26,568 nt of DNA from Salinisphaera sp035690525 (lineage in GTDB: Bacteria > Pseudomonadota > Gammaproteobacteria > Nevskiales > Salinisphaeraceae). Position numbers and translations under genes: made by a program. The stretch lies in NCBI RefSeq assembly GCF_035690525.1, contig NZ_DASSKM010000056.1, forward strand, positions 1 to 26,568, given 5' to 3'. The notes below the pieces were generated by a model. It was not told the origin of the DNA. It did not search any database and was given only the letters and a program-made list of their open reading frames with translations. Positions 14,892-22,619 of this stretch are shown one piece after another. The number at the start of each line of letters is the position of its first letter. Positions within the stretch are counted from its first letter, which is position 1.

Positions 14892-15689
14892 CTACTTCCG
14901 GCCGTCTTCTTTATTGTCGTCCGCGAGCAGATCCTGGACCGAATCCAGGATGACGGCAGGCCGAAACGGGTAACGATCGATATCAGATCGGTCGGCGATG
15001 CCCGACAGCACCAGGATCGTATGCAACCCGGCCTCGATGCCGGCCACCACATCGGTATCCATGCGGTCGCCGATCATGCCGGTACGCTCCGAGTGCGCGC
15101 CGAGCTTGTTCATGGCGGAGCGGAACATCATGGGATTGGGTTTGCCGACGTAGTAAGGCTCGCGCTTGGTGGCGGCGGTAATCAGCGCCGCCACCGCGCC
15201 AGTCGCCGGCAGCACCCCTTCGGCGCTCGGCCCGGTCACGTCGGGATTGGTGGCGATAAAGCGCGCACCGTCGTTGATCAGCCGGATCGCCCGGGTGATC
15301 GCCTCGAACGAATAGGTGCGGGTCTCGCCGAGCACCACAAATTCCGGATTGGTATCGGTCATGACGAAACCGGCCTCGTGCATGGCCGTGGTCAGACCCG
15401 CCTCGCCGATGATGAACACCGAGCCCTTGGGCGCCTGGTCAGCCAGAAACGCGGCGGTGGCCAGCGCCGAGGTCCAGATCTGGTGCTCGGGCACCTCGAT
15501 GCCGCTGCGCGAAAGGCGGGCGGACAGATCGCGCGGGGTATAGATGGAGTTGTTGGTCAGCACGAGAAAGCGCGTCCCGTCGTCGCGCCACTGTTGGATC
15601 AACTCGGCCGCGCCGGGCAACGCCTTGTTCTCGTGGACCAGCACGCCGTCCATATCGGTCAGCCAGCAATCGATAGTGCGCTCTGTCAC
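14892..15689 (-). CDS. HAD-IIA phosphatase, NagD-like
   Basis: The 265-residue protein is a HAD hydrolase of the NagD/class IIA type with a C2 cap. Motif I is CWLTDMDGVLVHENKALPGA with nucleophile Asp12 and acid Asp14. Motif II is FLVLTNNS, motif III is YYVGKPNPMMF, and motif IV is MIGDRMDTDVVAG. NagD relatives dephosphorylate nucleotides and sugar phosphates; this substrate is unknown. The frame is open upstream to a TTG at 15815, but GTG 15687-15689 is preferred because homology begins there and GAGG lies 5 bases before it. The gene is divergent from the small ComEA-like gene across an AT-rich gap of 259 bases and convergent with idnO. Confidence 0.9.
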   Translation of the reverse strand: MTERTIDCWLTDMDGVLVHENKALPGAAELIQQWRDDGTRFLVLTNNSIYTPRDLSARLSRSGIEVPEHQIWTSALATAAFLADQAPKGSVFIIGEAGLTTAMHEAGFVMTDTNPEFVVLGETRTYSFEAITRAIRLINDGARFIATNPDVTGPSAEGVLPATGAVAALITAATKREPYYVGKPNPMMFRSAMNKLGAHSERTGMIGDRMDTDVVAGIEAGLHTILVLSGIADRSDIDRYPFRPAVILDSVQDLLADDNKEDGRK

Positions 15690-15948
15690 GAAGGCCTCGG
15701 AATCGTTTTGGTCACGTGGCAACGATGATACCGGCTTCTGAGCGCCGCGTACGTCATCGCTGCCGGTATTCCGCGCCGGAACGAGATCCGGACGGGCGTT
15801 AACTATATTTGCCAAATTCTTTAATTATTCAACGTATCATGAGGTTAGTATGCAGCCCGACAAGCATTGTAAGATCAATACTTGCGCCGATCTTTGTGCT
15901 ATGCATAAGTTATATTTCCATCTATCAGAAATAATTAATGGGGGAATA

Positions 15949-16233
15949 ATGAAGAAATTCTTTTTGGCGGTGCTCGTCGGCTCGCTGTTCTATGCGACCG
16001 CGGCGCTCGCCGCGGTCAACGTCAACACCGCCTCGGCCGATCAGTTGCAAACGCTGGACGGTATCGGCAGCGTCAAGGCCCAGGCGATCGTCGCCGATCG
16101 CGAGGCCAACGGAAACTACGAAAGCCTCGACCAACTGACCCGCGTCGACGGCATCGGCGACAAGACCGTGGCCGGCCTGCGTTCGGAAGCCACGGTAGGC
16201 GACGATACCCAAAACGGCGATAGCGCCAGCTGA
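15949..16233 (+). CDS. ComEA-like exported helix-hairpin-helix protein
   Basis: The 94-residue product has a signal peptide (MKKFFLAVLVGSLFYATAAL, cleavage near ALA/AV) followed by tandem helix-hairpin-helix units. VNVNTASADQLQTLDGIG and the later LDQLTRVDGIGDKTVAGL are the hallmark of the ComEA domain. Such proteins bind double-stranded DNA non-specifically in the periplasm and, where competence exists, help pull DNA in; small stand-alone copies also occur without known competence. A G5 run 4 bases before the ATG serves as ribosome binding site. The upstream region, about 15790-15948, is clearly AT-richer than its surroundings and should hold the promoters of this gene and the divergent HAD gene, though no convincing pair of boxes was found. 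Confidence 0.88.
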   Translation: MKKFFLAVLVGSLFYATAALAAVNVNTASADQLQTLDGIGSVKAQAIVADREANGNYESLDQLTRVDGIGDKTVAGLRSEATVGDDTQNGDSAS

Positions 16234-16241
16234 TCGCAAGA

Positions 16242-16274
16242 CGGGATCGGCCGGCGGCGCCCCGGTCGATCCCG
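16242..16274 (+). terminator. Possible terminator hairpin after the ComEA-like gene
   Basis: CGGGATCG (16242-16249) pairs perfectly with CGATCCCG (16267-16274) around a 17-base GC-rich loop, 9 bases after the stop codon. There is no T run, so it may be a rho-dependent or attenuating structure rather than a true intrinsic terminator. Confidence 0.3.
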
Positions 16275-16329
16275 GCCACGGTTGGTGACCGGCTACGCAC
16301 GCGGCACCGGTGGCGCTACACTCGACATC

Positions 16330-17286
16330 ATGAGTGGCCAAACCGCCAAGCTGGTCGTCGGCATTTCCTCACGGGCTCTGTTCGATCTGGAAGCCAGCCA
16401 CGCCGTGTTCGAGACCGATGGGCGCGAAGCTTATTGCGGCTATCAAATCGAGCACGAGGAAGATGTGCTCGAGCCCGGCGTGGCCTTCGGCCTCGTGCGC
16501 AAATTGCTCGCGCTCAACGACGAAACCGACGAGCGGGTCGAAGTGATTCTGTTGTCGCGCAACAGCGCGGACACGGGCCTGCGCGTATTCAATTCCATCG
16601 CGCATCACGGCCTGCCGATTACGCGGGCGGCCTTCACCAGCGGCGACTCGCCCTGGCGCTATGTCTCGGCCTTCGGCGCCGATCTTTTCCTCTCGGCCGA
16701 CCCGGACGACGTCCGCGCCGCGCTCGCTGCCGGCTGCGCGGCCGCGACCATCGTCCCCGGCCACTCGCATACCACCGGCGAAGGCGTGCTCAAAATCGCG
16801 TTCGACGGCGACGCCGTATTGTTCTCCGACGAGGCCGAGCGCATCTTCAAGGAACAAGGGCTGGCCGCGTTCACCCAAGCGGAATCGGCCGCCGCGGGGC
16901 AACCGCTGCCGGGCGGGCCGTTCAAGGCGTTTCTGGAAGCACTAACCCATATCCAGGCCGAATTCGATCCGGCGAATTGCCCCATCCGAACCGCGCTGGT
17001 GACCTCGCGCAGCGCCCCGGCCCATGAACGGGTCATTCGCACCCTGCGCGCCTGGCATATCCGGATCGACGAGGCGCTGTTTCTCGGCGGCATGGCCAAG
17101 GCCCAGTTCCTGCGGGCCTTCGGCGCCGACATCTTCTTCGACGATCAAACCACGCACACCGGCCCGGCATCGAGCCTAATGGCCGCCGGCCACGTACCGC
17201 ACGGCGTGGCCAACGAGCCGTCGGCCACGGCTGGCGATCGCCGGAAAAACGGGCGGCCGGAATATAGCGAGGACAATCGTCGTTGA
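16330..17286 (+). CDS. Cytosolic 5'-nucleotidase, cN-I family
   Basis: The 318-residue protein belongs to the 5-nucleotidase family related to vertebrate cN-IA/IB. The most telling block is FDGDAVLFSDEAERIF (from about residue 158), shared almost exactly with the animal enzymes. SRNSADTGLRVFNSIAHHGL (76-95), FTSGDSPWRYVSAFGADLFL and LFLGGMAKAQFLRAFGADIF also fit. The activity would be hydrolysis of nucleoside 5'-monophosphates in the cytoplasm. There is no signal peptide. ATG 16330 is chosen as the start of homology; no strong Shine-Dalgarno is seen, and the frame runs upstream to 16282. The C-terminal 25 residues are polar and probably disordered. The MtfA-like gene follows after 84 bases on the same strand. 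Confidence 0.85.
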   Translation: MSGQTAKLVVGISSRALFDLEASHAVFETDGREAYCGYQIEHEEDVLEPGVAFGLVRKLLALNDETDERVEVILLSRNSADTGLRVFNSIAHHGLPITRAAFTSGDSPWRYVSAFGADLFLSADPDDVRAALAAGCAAATIVPGHSHTTGEGVLKIAFDGDAVLFSDEAERIFKEQGLAAFTQAESAAAGQPLPGGPFKAFLEALTHIQAEFDPANCPIRTALVTSRSAPAHERVIRTLRAWHIRIDEALFLGGMAKAQFLRAFGADIFFDDQTTHTGPASSLMAAGHVPHGVANEPSATAGDRRKNGRPEYSEDNRR

Positions 17287-17370
17287 GATCACCGGGAATC
17301 TCGTCCTCGTGTATTGGCCGCAGCCTCACAGTTCGGATGTGATGATCGCCGTTTTGTCCGGGACCACGCC

Positions 17371-18180
17371 ATGAACCTGTTCACGAGCCTGCTGGTGGTC
17401 GCCGGCGCTTTGGTTCTCGTGGCCCTGCTGATTCTGGGCCCGGGCTGGCTACGACGCCGCCCGTCCCTGTCCGCGGCCGAGCGCCGTCGCCTGGGCCGTC
17501 TCATGCCTTGGACCCGCCGGCTGGACCCCCGCCGCCGCGCACGCCTGCAGGCCCGTACCGCGCTCATCCTGCGTGATATCGATCTGCTTGGCGATTCGGG
17601 GCGCGCGCTGAGCGTGGACCAGCGGCTGGCGGTGGCCGGCCAGGTCGGCATGCTCTGCCTGGGCGCCCAGCCGGGTCAGGGCCGTCTTCCGACCGAGCTC
17701 GTGGTGCATGCGAATGCCGACGACGAATGGTCCGATCCGCCCACGGCCGGCTTGCTGGAAGATCTCGGCGAAATGGCGACCGGCGAAAGCTGGCAAGGCT
17801 TGCGTCTGCATGTTTCCTGGCCGGCGGTTGTCGCAGCACTGGACGGTGGACCGCATAACGCGATCGTGCGTCAGGTCGCGCGCCTGCACGACTTTACCGC
17901 GCCCACGACGGCGGTTGCGGGCGGCCAGACCTGGGGCGATGCGCTCGACCGGGAATGGCGGCGCGTGCGTGAGACCGGTTCGAGCCTGTTGCCGGCGGAC
18001 GAAGACGTGGCGCTGGATGAATTTTTCGGCCAAGCGGCCGAGGCCTTCTTCCAGCGCGGCGAGGCGCTGGCCGGCGCCCATCCCGACTTGTATGCCGTGC
18101 TCGCGGCCTATTTCGATATCGAGACGGCGTCCCGCCGCCCGGCCGGGCACCGCACGCCGGCAAGGCCCGTTGACGCTTGA
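17371..18180 (+). CDS. MtfA-family protein with destroyed HExxH motif (predicted pseudoprotease)
   Basis: The 269-residue protein has one N-terminal membrane anchor (about 4-24, then RRR) and a domain that lines up with MtfA zinc peptidases. The shared features are VHANADDEW, the ESW motif, and the helix before the metal site. Where MtfA has HEVAHKLD, this protein reads RQVARLHD (Arg167, Gln168, Arg171), so both zinc histidines and the catalytic glutamate are lost. The third-ligand region DEFFGQAAEAFF (Glu217, Glu224) is kept. E. coli MtfA binds the repressor Mlc and is a weak peptidase; a non-catalytic binding role is therefore possible here. The reading frame is intact with normal codon use. 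ATG 17371 is the start of the anchor. It converges on the next gene with a 7-base gap. Confidence 0.72.
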   Translation: MNLFTSLLVVAGALVLVALLILGPGWLRRRPSLSAAERRRLGRLMPWTRRLDPRRRARLQARTALILRDIDLLGDSGRALSVDQRLAVAGQVGMLCLGAQPGQGRLPTELVVHANADDEWSDPPTAGLLEDLGEMATGESWQGLRLHVSWPAVVAALDGGPHNAIVRQVARLHDFTAPTTAVAGGQTWGDALDREWRRVRETGSSLLPADEDVALDEFFGQAAEAFFQRGEALAGAHPDLYAVLAAYFDIETASRRPAGHRTPARPVDA

Positions 18181-18187
18181 TAAACGC

Positions 18188-19246
18188 CTAGTCATTCGTG
18201 ATCGCGATCCTGCCGCTGCCGGGCAGCGTCTCGACGAAGCCTGCGCCCGCCAACTGCGACGGCGTATAGGCGCCGCCCTTCGGCGCGTCGTCGATCAGCC
18301 GCCAGGCCAGCGCCAGGCTGGCATGAACGGTGACGTCGTAGCCGTTGGCCACCGACACACGGCCGACACGAACCGCGCCGGCGGCGTTACGCACCTCGCC
18401 CCAGACGCGCGTGGCGCGGCGCGCCCGGGTGGCCGCATCCGGCCCGCGAACGCGACCGGCCCGCGCCTTGAGCAAACGCTTGACCGGCGACAGACCGAGT
18501 GCCGGCCGTACCCAGTTCAGCCGCTTGACCTGGCGGATACGGCCGGGCGACATCGGCATATAGACCGCGACGTTCGGAATACCGGTCGAATGATAAGCCG
18601 TGGCGACGTCGCCCCAGGGGATGGTCATCGCCGGCTTGGCCCCGTCGCCGAAATCGATCTCGCGCACATCGGCGGCCAGCGGCACCTGCACGATGCGGCC
18701 GTCGCGACGCACCCGGCCGCCGTCGGCCAGACCCTCGACCGCGGTCTTGGCGGTTCCCGGCGACAGCCCCGAGCGCGAATCGAAACCGAGCGCGAGCGCC
18801 GTGGCATCGGGCAGCGCCTCGGCCAGCGCCGCGGCGAGGCAGTCGGTGGGCACGACATCGAAGCCGGCGCCGGGGCACAGCACCGCGCCGACCTCGCGCG
18901 CATCGGCATCGCGCGCGAAGACATGCTCGAACACATCGATCTCACCGGTGATATCGAGATAATGGGTCCCGGTGGCGATACAGGCCTCGACCATCGCCGG
19001 CGCGGTAGCGACGAACGGGCCGGCGCAGTGGAGCACCACGTCGATGTCGGCGAGCTGGCCGGCCACGGTATCGCGGTCCAGATCGAACGGGCGCGCGGTG
19101 AGCTCCAGCGTCCGGGCCAACGCCGCGACCTTCGAGGCATTGCGACCGGACAATACCGGCGCCAACCCATCGGCCACCGCCTGCCGGGCGATCAACTCGC
19201 CGCTATAGCCATAGGCGCCGTAGATGAGCAATCGGTCATGGCTCAT
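18188..19246 (-). CDS. Saccharopine dehydrogenase-like / trans-acting enoyl reductase family protein
   Basis: The 352-residue protein opens with a Rossmann motif, LLIYGAYGYSGELIARQAVA (6-25), and continues with VVLHCAGPFVATAPAMVEAC and THYLDITGEIDVFE (about 92-105). The block GAVLCPGAGFDVVPTDCLAA follows. This is the pattern of the saccharopine dehydrogenase-like NAD(P)-binding proteins that include the trans-acting enoyl reductases of lipid metabolism; the substrate is unknown. Its ATG overlaps the TGA of the upstream SDR gene in an ATGA tetranucleotide, so the two are translationally coupled and probably act in one pathway, perhaps on lipid or fatty-acid-like substrates. Its 3' end converges on the MtfA-like gene. 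Confidence 0.82.
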   Translation of the reverse strand: MSHDRLLIYGAYGYSGELIARQAVADGLAPVLSGRNASKVAALARTLELTARPFDLDRDTVAGQLADIDVVLHCAGPFVATAPAMVEACIATGTHYLDITGEIDVFEHVFARDADAREVGAVLCPGAGFDVVPTDCLAAALAEALPDATALALGFDSRSGLSPGTAKTAVEGLADGGRVRRDGRIVQVPLAADVREIDFGDGAKPAMTIPWGDVATAYHSTGIPNVAVYMPMSPGRIRQVKRLNWVRPALGLSPVKRLLKARAGRVRGPDAATRARRATRVWGEVRNAAGAVRVGRVSVANGYDVTVHASLALAWRLIDDAPKGGAYTPSQLAGAGFVETLPGSGRIAITND

Positions 19247-20085
19247 GCGGGTTTTCCCTTGCGCGGTTTGAACATCGAGCGCGCGGTCTTTTCCACCGCG
19301 CGGAAGAACAACTCCGGCTGCAGCCGTTTCAATCGATACTGCCAGCGCGTGTCGCGATGCGTCAGCACCAGGAATCGCCGCGCCGCGACCGCGTCGAAGA
19401 TTTGCTCGGCGACGTTCTCGGCGGTCACGCCGGAGCGCGCCATCAGCTTTTCCACCAACGCCTCCCGCCCCGGCGCGGTGCTGCGAAACGACTCCATCAG
19501 ATTGGTGGCGAAGAACGCCGGGCAGGCCACGGTCACGCCCACGCCGTGTGCGTGCTCCTCGGCACGCAGGGTTTCCGACAGCGATAGCACGGCCGCCTTG
19601 GCGACGTTATAGGACACCATCCCCGGCGCATTGGCGATCGCGGCGAACGAGGCCGTGTTCACGATATGCCCGCGCGACGCACGAAGCGCGGGCAGCGCCG
19701 CGCGGCAGCCGCGCACCACGCCCATCAGATTGATATCGACGATCCAGTCCCAATCCGCCTGCGGCGTATCGGCGACGCTGCCGGACGAAGCCACGCCGGC
19801 GTTGTTGACGAACACATCCACCCCGCGCCACTCGGCGTTCAGCCGCGCCATGAGCTGCTCGAAATCCGACTCGCGGCGCGTATCCAGCGTCTGCGCCATG
19901 GCTTGGCCGCCGGCATCGTTGACCTCTTCGGCCACGCCCCGGGCGCGCCCGGCCTGGATATCGGTCACGGCCACCCGCCAGCCGGCCCGTGCATGACGTA
20001 GCGCGAGCGCACGCCCCAGGCCGCTGCCGGCGCCGGTGATCGCGATGCGTCGGGAACGGATATTATTGTCGCTCATATCTGACAT
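19243..20085 (-). CDS. Short-chain dehydrogenase/reductase
   Basis: The 280-residue classical SDR carries ITGAGSGLGRALALRHARAG (cofactor site, about 15-34), VFVNNAGVASSG (NNAG) and the catalytic SYNVAKAAVLSLSETLRAEE (Tyr and Lys). The C-terminal extension of about 40 residues is basic and ends PRKGKPA. Family members reduce or oxidise alcohols and ketones with NAD(P); long extensions of this kind are common in lipid-acting members. ATG codons at 20085 and 20076 are both possible: AAGG is 1 base from the first and 10 from the second, so the start is unsettled. The gene is coupled to the saccharopine dehydrogenase-like gene by a 4-base overlap and is divergent from the GST gene across about 100 bases. 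Confidence 0.88.
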   Translation of the reverse strand: MSDMSDNNIRSRRIAITGAGSGLGRALALRHARAGWRVAVTDIQAGRARGVAEEVNDAGGQAMAQTLDTRRESDFEQLMARLNAEWRGVDVFVNNAGVASSGSVADTPQADWDWIVDINLMGVVRGCRAALPALRASRGHIVNTASFAAIANAPGMVSYNVAKAAVLSLSETLRAEEHAHGVGVTVACPAFFATNLMESFRSTAPGREALVEKLMARSGVTAENVAEQIFDAVAARRFLVLTHRDTRWQYRLKRLQPELFFRAVEKTARSMFKPRKGKPA

Positions 20086-20187
20086 GCCTTATTGTCACAC
20101 GAGAGCATACGCCAACGTATTGCCCATGTCTCGCCGACGGCGCATCGTCGACACGAATCCGCATCAAAGTAATCAAGAGGAGCGCTC

Positions 20188-20802
20188 GTGAAACTCTATG
20201 AAACGCGCCAAGCCCCCAACCCGCGCCGGCTGCGTATCTTTCTGGTCGAAAAGGGCATCAATCTTAAAGATTTCGAGATCGAGCAACTCGACCTCGGCGC
20301 CGGCGACAACCTGAGCGAAACCTTTAAAACGAAGAATCCGATGTGCGGGGTACCGGTGCTGGAATTCGACGACGGCCGCTGTCTGTCGGAATCGATCGCC
20401 ATCTGTCGCTACTTCGAGCTCACCCACCCCGAGCCGCCGCTGATGGGCGATACAGCCGAGGCCCAGGCCACGATCGAAATGTGGAACCGGCGCATGGAAC
20501 TGCATCTGCTGCTGCCGGTGGCGATGGCGTTCCGGCATACGACCGGCCACTTCGCCGACCGCGAATCGGTGTTTCCCGACTACGGCGCCGACCGCGCCGG
20601 GGCCGCGATCAAAATATTCGATTTCCTCGACCGACACCTGGCGGACCGGCGCTACATCGCGGACGAGAATTATACCGTGGCCGATATCACCGCGCTGGTC
20701 GCGATCGACTTCGCCCGTGTGGTCGATATACGCATCGGCGATCGGCCGCATCTGGCCGCTTGGCACGAGCGCGTCTCGACGCGGCCGAGCGCAGGCGCAT
20801 AA
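20188..20802 (+). CDS. Glutathione S-transferase family protein
   Basis: The 204-residue protein has the two-domain GST layout. A thioredoxin-like N-terminal half contains APNPRRLRIFLVEKGI and the glutathione-site block MCGVPVLEFDDGRCLSESIA (with the cis-Pro VP and ES). An all-helical C-terminal half carries YTVADITALVAIDFARV near 165-181. Such proteins conjugate or reduce with glutathione in the cytoplasm; the substrate is not predictable. The start is GTG 20188, set by AAGAGGAG ending 5 bases before it. The methionine-salvage gene mtnC lies 63 bases downstream on the same strand and could share the transcript. Confidence 0.9.
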   Translation: MKLYETRQAPNPRRLRIFLVEKGINLKDFEIEQLDLGAGDNLSETFKTKNPMCGVPVLEFDDGRCLSESIAICRYFELTHPEPPLMGDTAEAQATIEMWNRRMELHLLLPVAMAFRHTTGHFADRESVFPDYGADRAGAAIKIFDFLDRHLADRRYIADENYTVADITALVAIDFARVVDIRIGDRPHLAAWHERVSTRPSAGA

Positions 20803-20865
20803 ACCGCTTGGCGCGGCCGACCGTGCGGGCTAGCATGCCGGCCTCGCCCATTGCCGGAGCCGGCC

Positions 20866-21579
20866 GTGCGACTGGAAGAACTCAGCCCGGAAGTCGTGGC
20901 CATCATCGTCGATATCGAGGGCACCGTCAGCGACGGCGCCTTCACCCGCGATGTCCTCATCCCCTACGCCGAGGATCATCTCGGGCCCTGGGCCCGGCAC
21001 AACGCCGAACGCCCGGACGTAGCCGAAGCGCTCGCGGCGCTGGCCCAGGCGGCCGGCGAACCGGCGGTGGATGTGCCGCGGCTGATCGAACTGGCGGAGT
21101 TCGGGCTCGCCGAGCGCGATTCCGGCCCGGTCGCGGCGCTTTGCCATCTACTCTGGCGCGACGCCTATCAGGCGTTCGAGCTCGCCGGGCATGTCTACGA
21201 CGACGCGGTGGCCGCGTTACAGGCCTGGGCCGACGATCATCGCACCCTGTTCACCTATTCGAACGCGCCGTCCGAGGCCCAGCGGCTGTTGTTCGCCTAC
21301 AGCGAATTCGGCGATATCTCGGGCCTGTTCTCCGGTTTCTTCGACCGCCGGCTGGGCGCGAAGAAGAACGCGGACAGTTATACCGCGATCGCGCGGACGC
21401 TGGGCGAGAACCCCGGTTCGCTGTTGTTCATCTCGGACAACGGCGGCGAACTCGATGCCGCCGGCCAGGCCGGCCTGCAGACCTGCTGGATCGCCCGCGA
21501 CGACCAAACCCGGGAAAAAGCCGAGGCGCAACAGGCGCATCAAAGCGTCGTGTCATTCTCCGAGATTGAGCTGCTTTAG
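20866..21579 (+). CDS. mtnC: Acireductone synthase (enolase-phosphatase E1)
   Basis: The 237-residue HAD enzyme converts 2,3-diketo-5-methylthiopentyl-1-phosphate to acireductone in methionine salvage. The characteristic motif I is VDIEGTVSD (Asp16-Thr20, DxEGT). Motif II is FTYSNAPSEAQRLLF, followed by the KKNADSY lysine block and SDNGGELDAA as motif IV. GTG 20866 is preferred over TTG 20851 because GGAG lies 6 bases upstream and homology starts there. The stop is 4 bases from the stop of convergent mtnA, which acts earlier in the same pathway. The remaining salvage genes mtnB and mtnD are not in this window. Confidence 0.93.
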   Translation: MRLEELSPEVVAIIVDIEGTVSDGAFTRDVLIPYAEDHLGPWARHNAERPDVAEALAALAQAAGEPAVDVPRLIELAEFGLAERDSGPVAALCHLLWRDAYQAFELAGHVYDDAVAALQAWADDHRTLFTYSNAPSEAQRLLFAYSEFGDISGLFSGFFDRRLGAKKNADSYTAIARTLGENPGSLLFISDNGGELDAAGQAGLQTCWIARDDQTREKAEAQQAHQSVVSFSEIELL

Positions 21580-21583
21580 AAGC

Positions 21584-22612
21584 CTACGATACGGCGTCGA
21601 CCAAGCAGCCGTCGGCCACGGCGTCGCGGTCGAACACGCCCTTATCCAGAATCCAGTGCGTGACCAGCGCCGCCGGCGTGACATCGAAGGCCGGGTTGGC
21701 GGCCGGCGCATCGGCTGGCGCCCAGCACCAATCGCCGGCCGCGCCGGTCACGCCGCGGACTTCGGCGGCGTCGCGCTGTTCGATTTCGATGTCCGCGCCC
21801 GACGCGCAGGCCGGATCGAGCGTGGTGCCGGGCGCGGCCACGGCAAACGGGATACCGTGGTGATGCGCGGCCACGGCCAGCCCATAGGTACCGATCTTGT
21901 TGGCGACATCGCCGTTGGCGGCGATCCGGTCGGCGCCGACGATCACGCGACCGACCTGGCCACGCGCCATGAGTGCCGCGGCCATACTGTCCGTGATTAA
22001 CGTATACGGCACGCCGAGCATGCCGAACTCCCAGGCGGTGAGCCGGGCCCCCTGTAGCAACGGCCGCGTCTCGTCGACCCAGACCGCGACGTTCTTGCCC
22101 TGTTCGTGCGCACGCCGGATCACGCCGGCCGCGGTGCCGATACCGGCGGTGGCCAGCGCGCCGGTATTGCAGTGGGTCAGAATCCGCTCGCCGGGCGCGA
22201 TTAGCGCCGCGCCGTGATTACCGATGGCCTCGCACAACGCGGCATCGCGGTCGGCCAGCGCGTCGGCCGCCGCCACCACAGCCACGCGCCAGTCCGCGCC
22301 GGTCATCGCCCGCCGCAGGTCGTTCATCGCATGGGAAAGATTGACCGCGGTGGGCCGGGCCGAGCGCAGCGTCTCGATCGCTTCGATCAATGTGTCGCGG
22401 TCGTCGCCCGCCTCGGCGCGCACCGCGACCAGCAGCGCCGCGGCGACCGCGATCATGGGCGCGCCGCGTACCCGCAAGGCCCGGATCGCCTCGACCATGG
22501 CCGCGACCGTATCGATCGCGCGCCATTGCCGTGTGTGCGGCAGCCGCGACTGATCCAACAGTTCGAGCCGCCCGGCGGCGACCACGAGCCCCAGTCCGCG
22601 ACGCTCGCGCAT
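21584..22612 (-). CDS. mtnA: S-methyl-5-thioribose-1-phosphate isomerase
   Basis: The 342-residue protein belongs to the eIF2B-like aldose-ketose isomerases. It has RGAPMIAVAAAL (49-60), THCNTGALATAGIGTA with catalytic Cys148, WVDETRPLLQGARLTAWE (178-195), and VGADRIAANGDVANKIGTYG with catalytic Asp228. The 80-residue spacing of Cys and Asp fits the known enzyme. It converts methylthioribose-1-phosphate to methylthioribulose-1-phosphate in methionine salvage, upstream of MtnC. The ATG lies 7 bases after the manB stop without a clear Shine-Dalgarno, so it is probably translated by coupling from manB. Sharing a transcript with GDP-mannose genes is unusual, while its pathway partner mtnC faces it tail to tail. 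Confidence 0.93.
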   Translation of the reverse strand: MRERRGLGLVVAAGRLELLDQSRLPHTRQWRAIDTVAAMVEAIRALRVRGAPMIAVAAALLVAVRAEAGDDRDTLIEAIETLRSARPTAVNLSHAMNDLRRAMTGADWRVAVVAAADALADRDAALCEAIGNHGAALIAPGERILTHCNTGALATAGIGTAAGVIRRAHEQGKNVAVWVDETRPLLQGARLTAWEFGMLGVPYTLITDSMAAALMARGQVGRVIVGADRIAANGDVANKIGTYGLAVAAHHHGIPFAVAAPGTTLDPACASGADIEIEQRDAAEVRGVTGAAGDWCWAPADAPAANPAFDVTPAALVTHWILDKGVFDRDAVADGCLVDAVS

Positions 22613-22619
22613 GCGCCGG

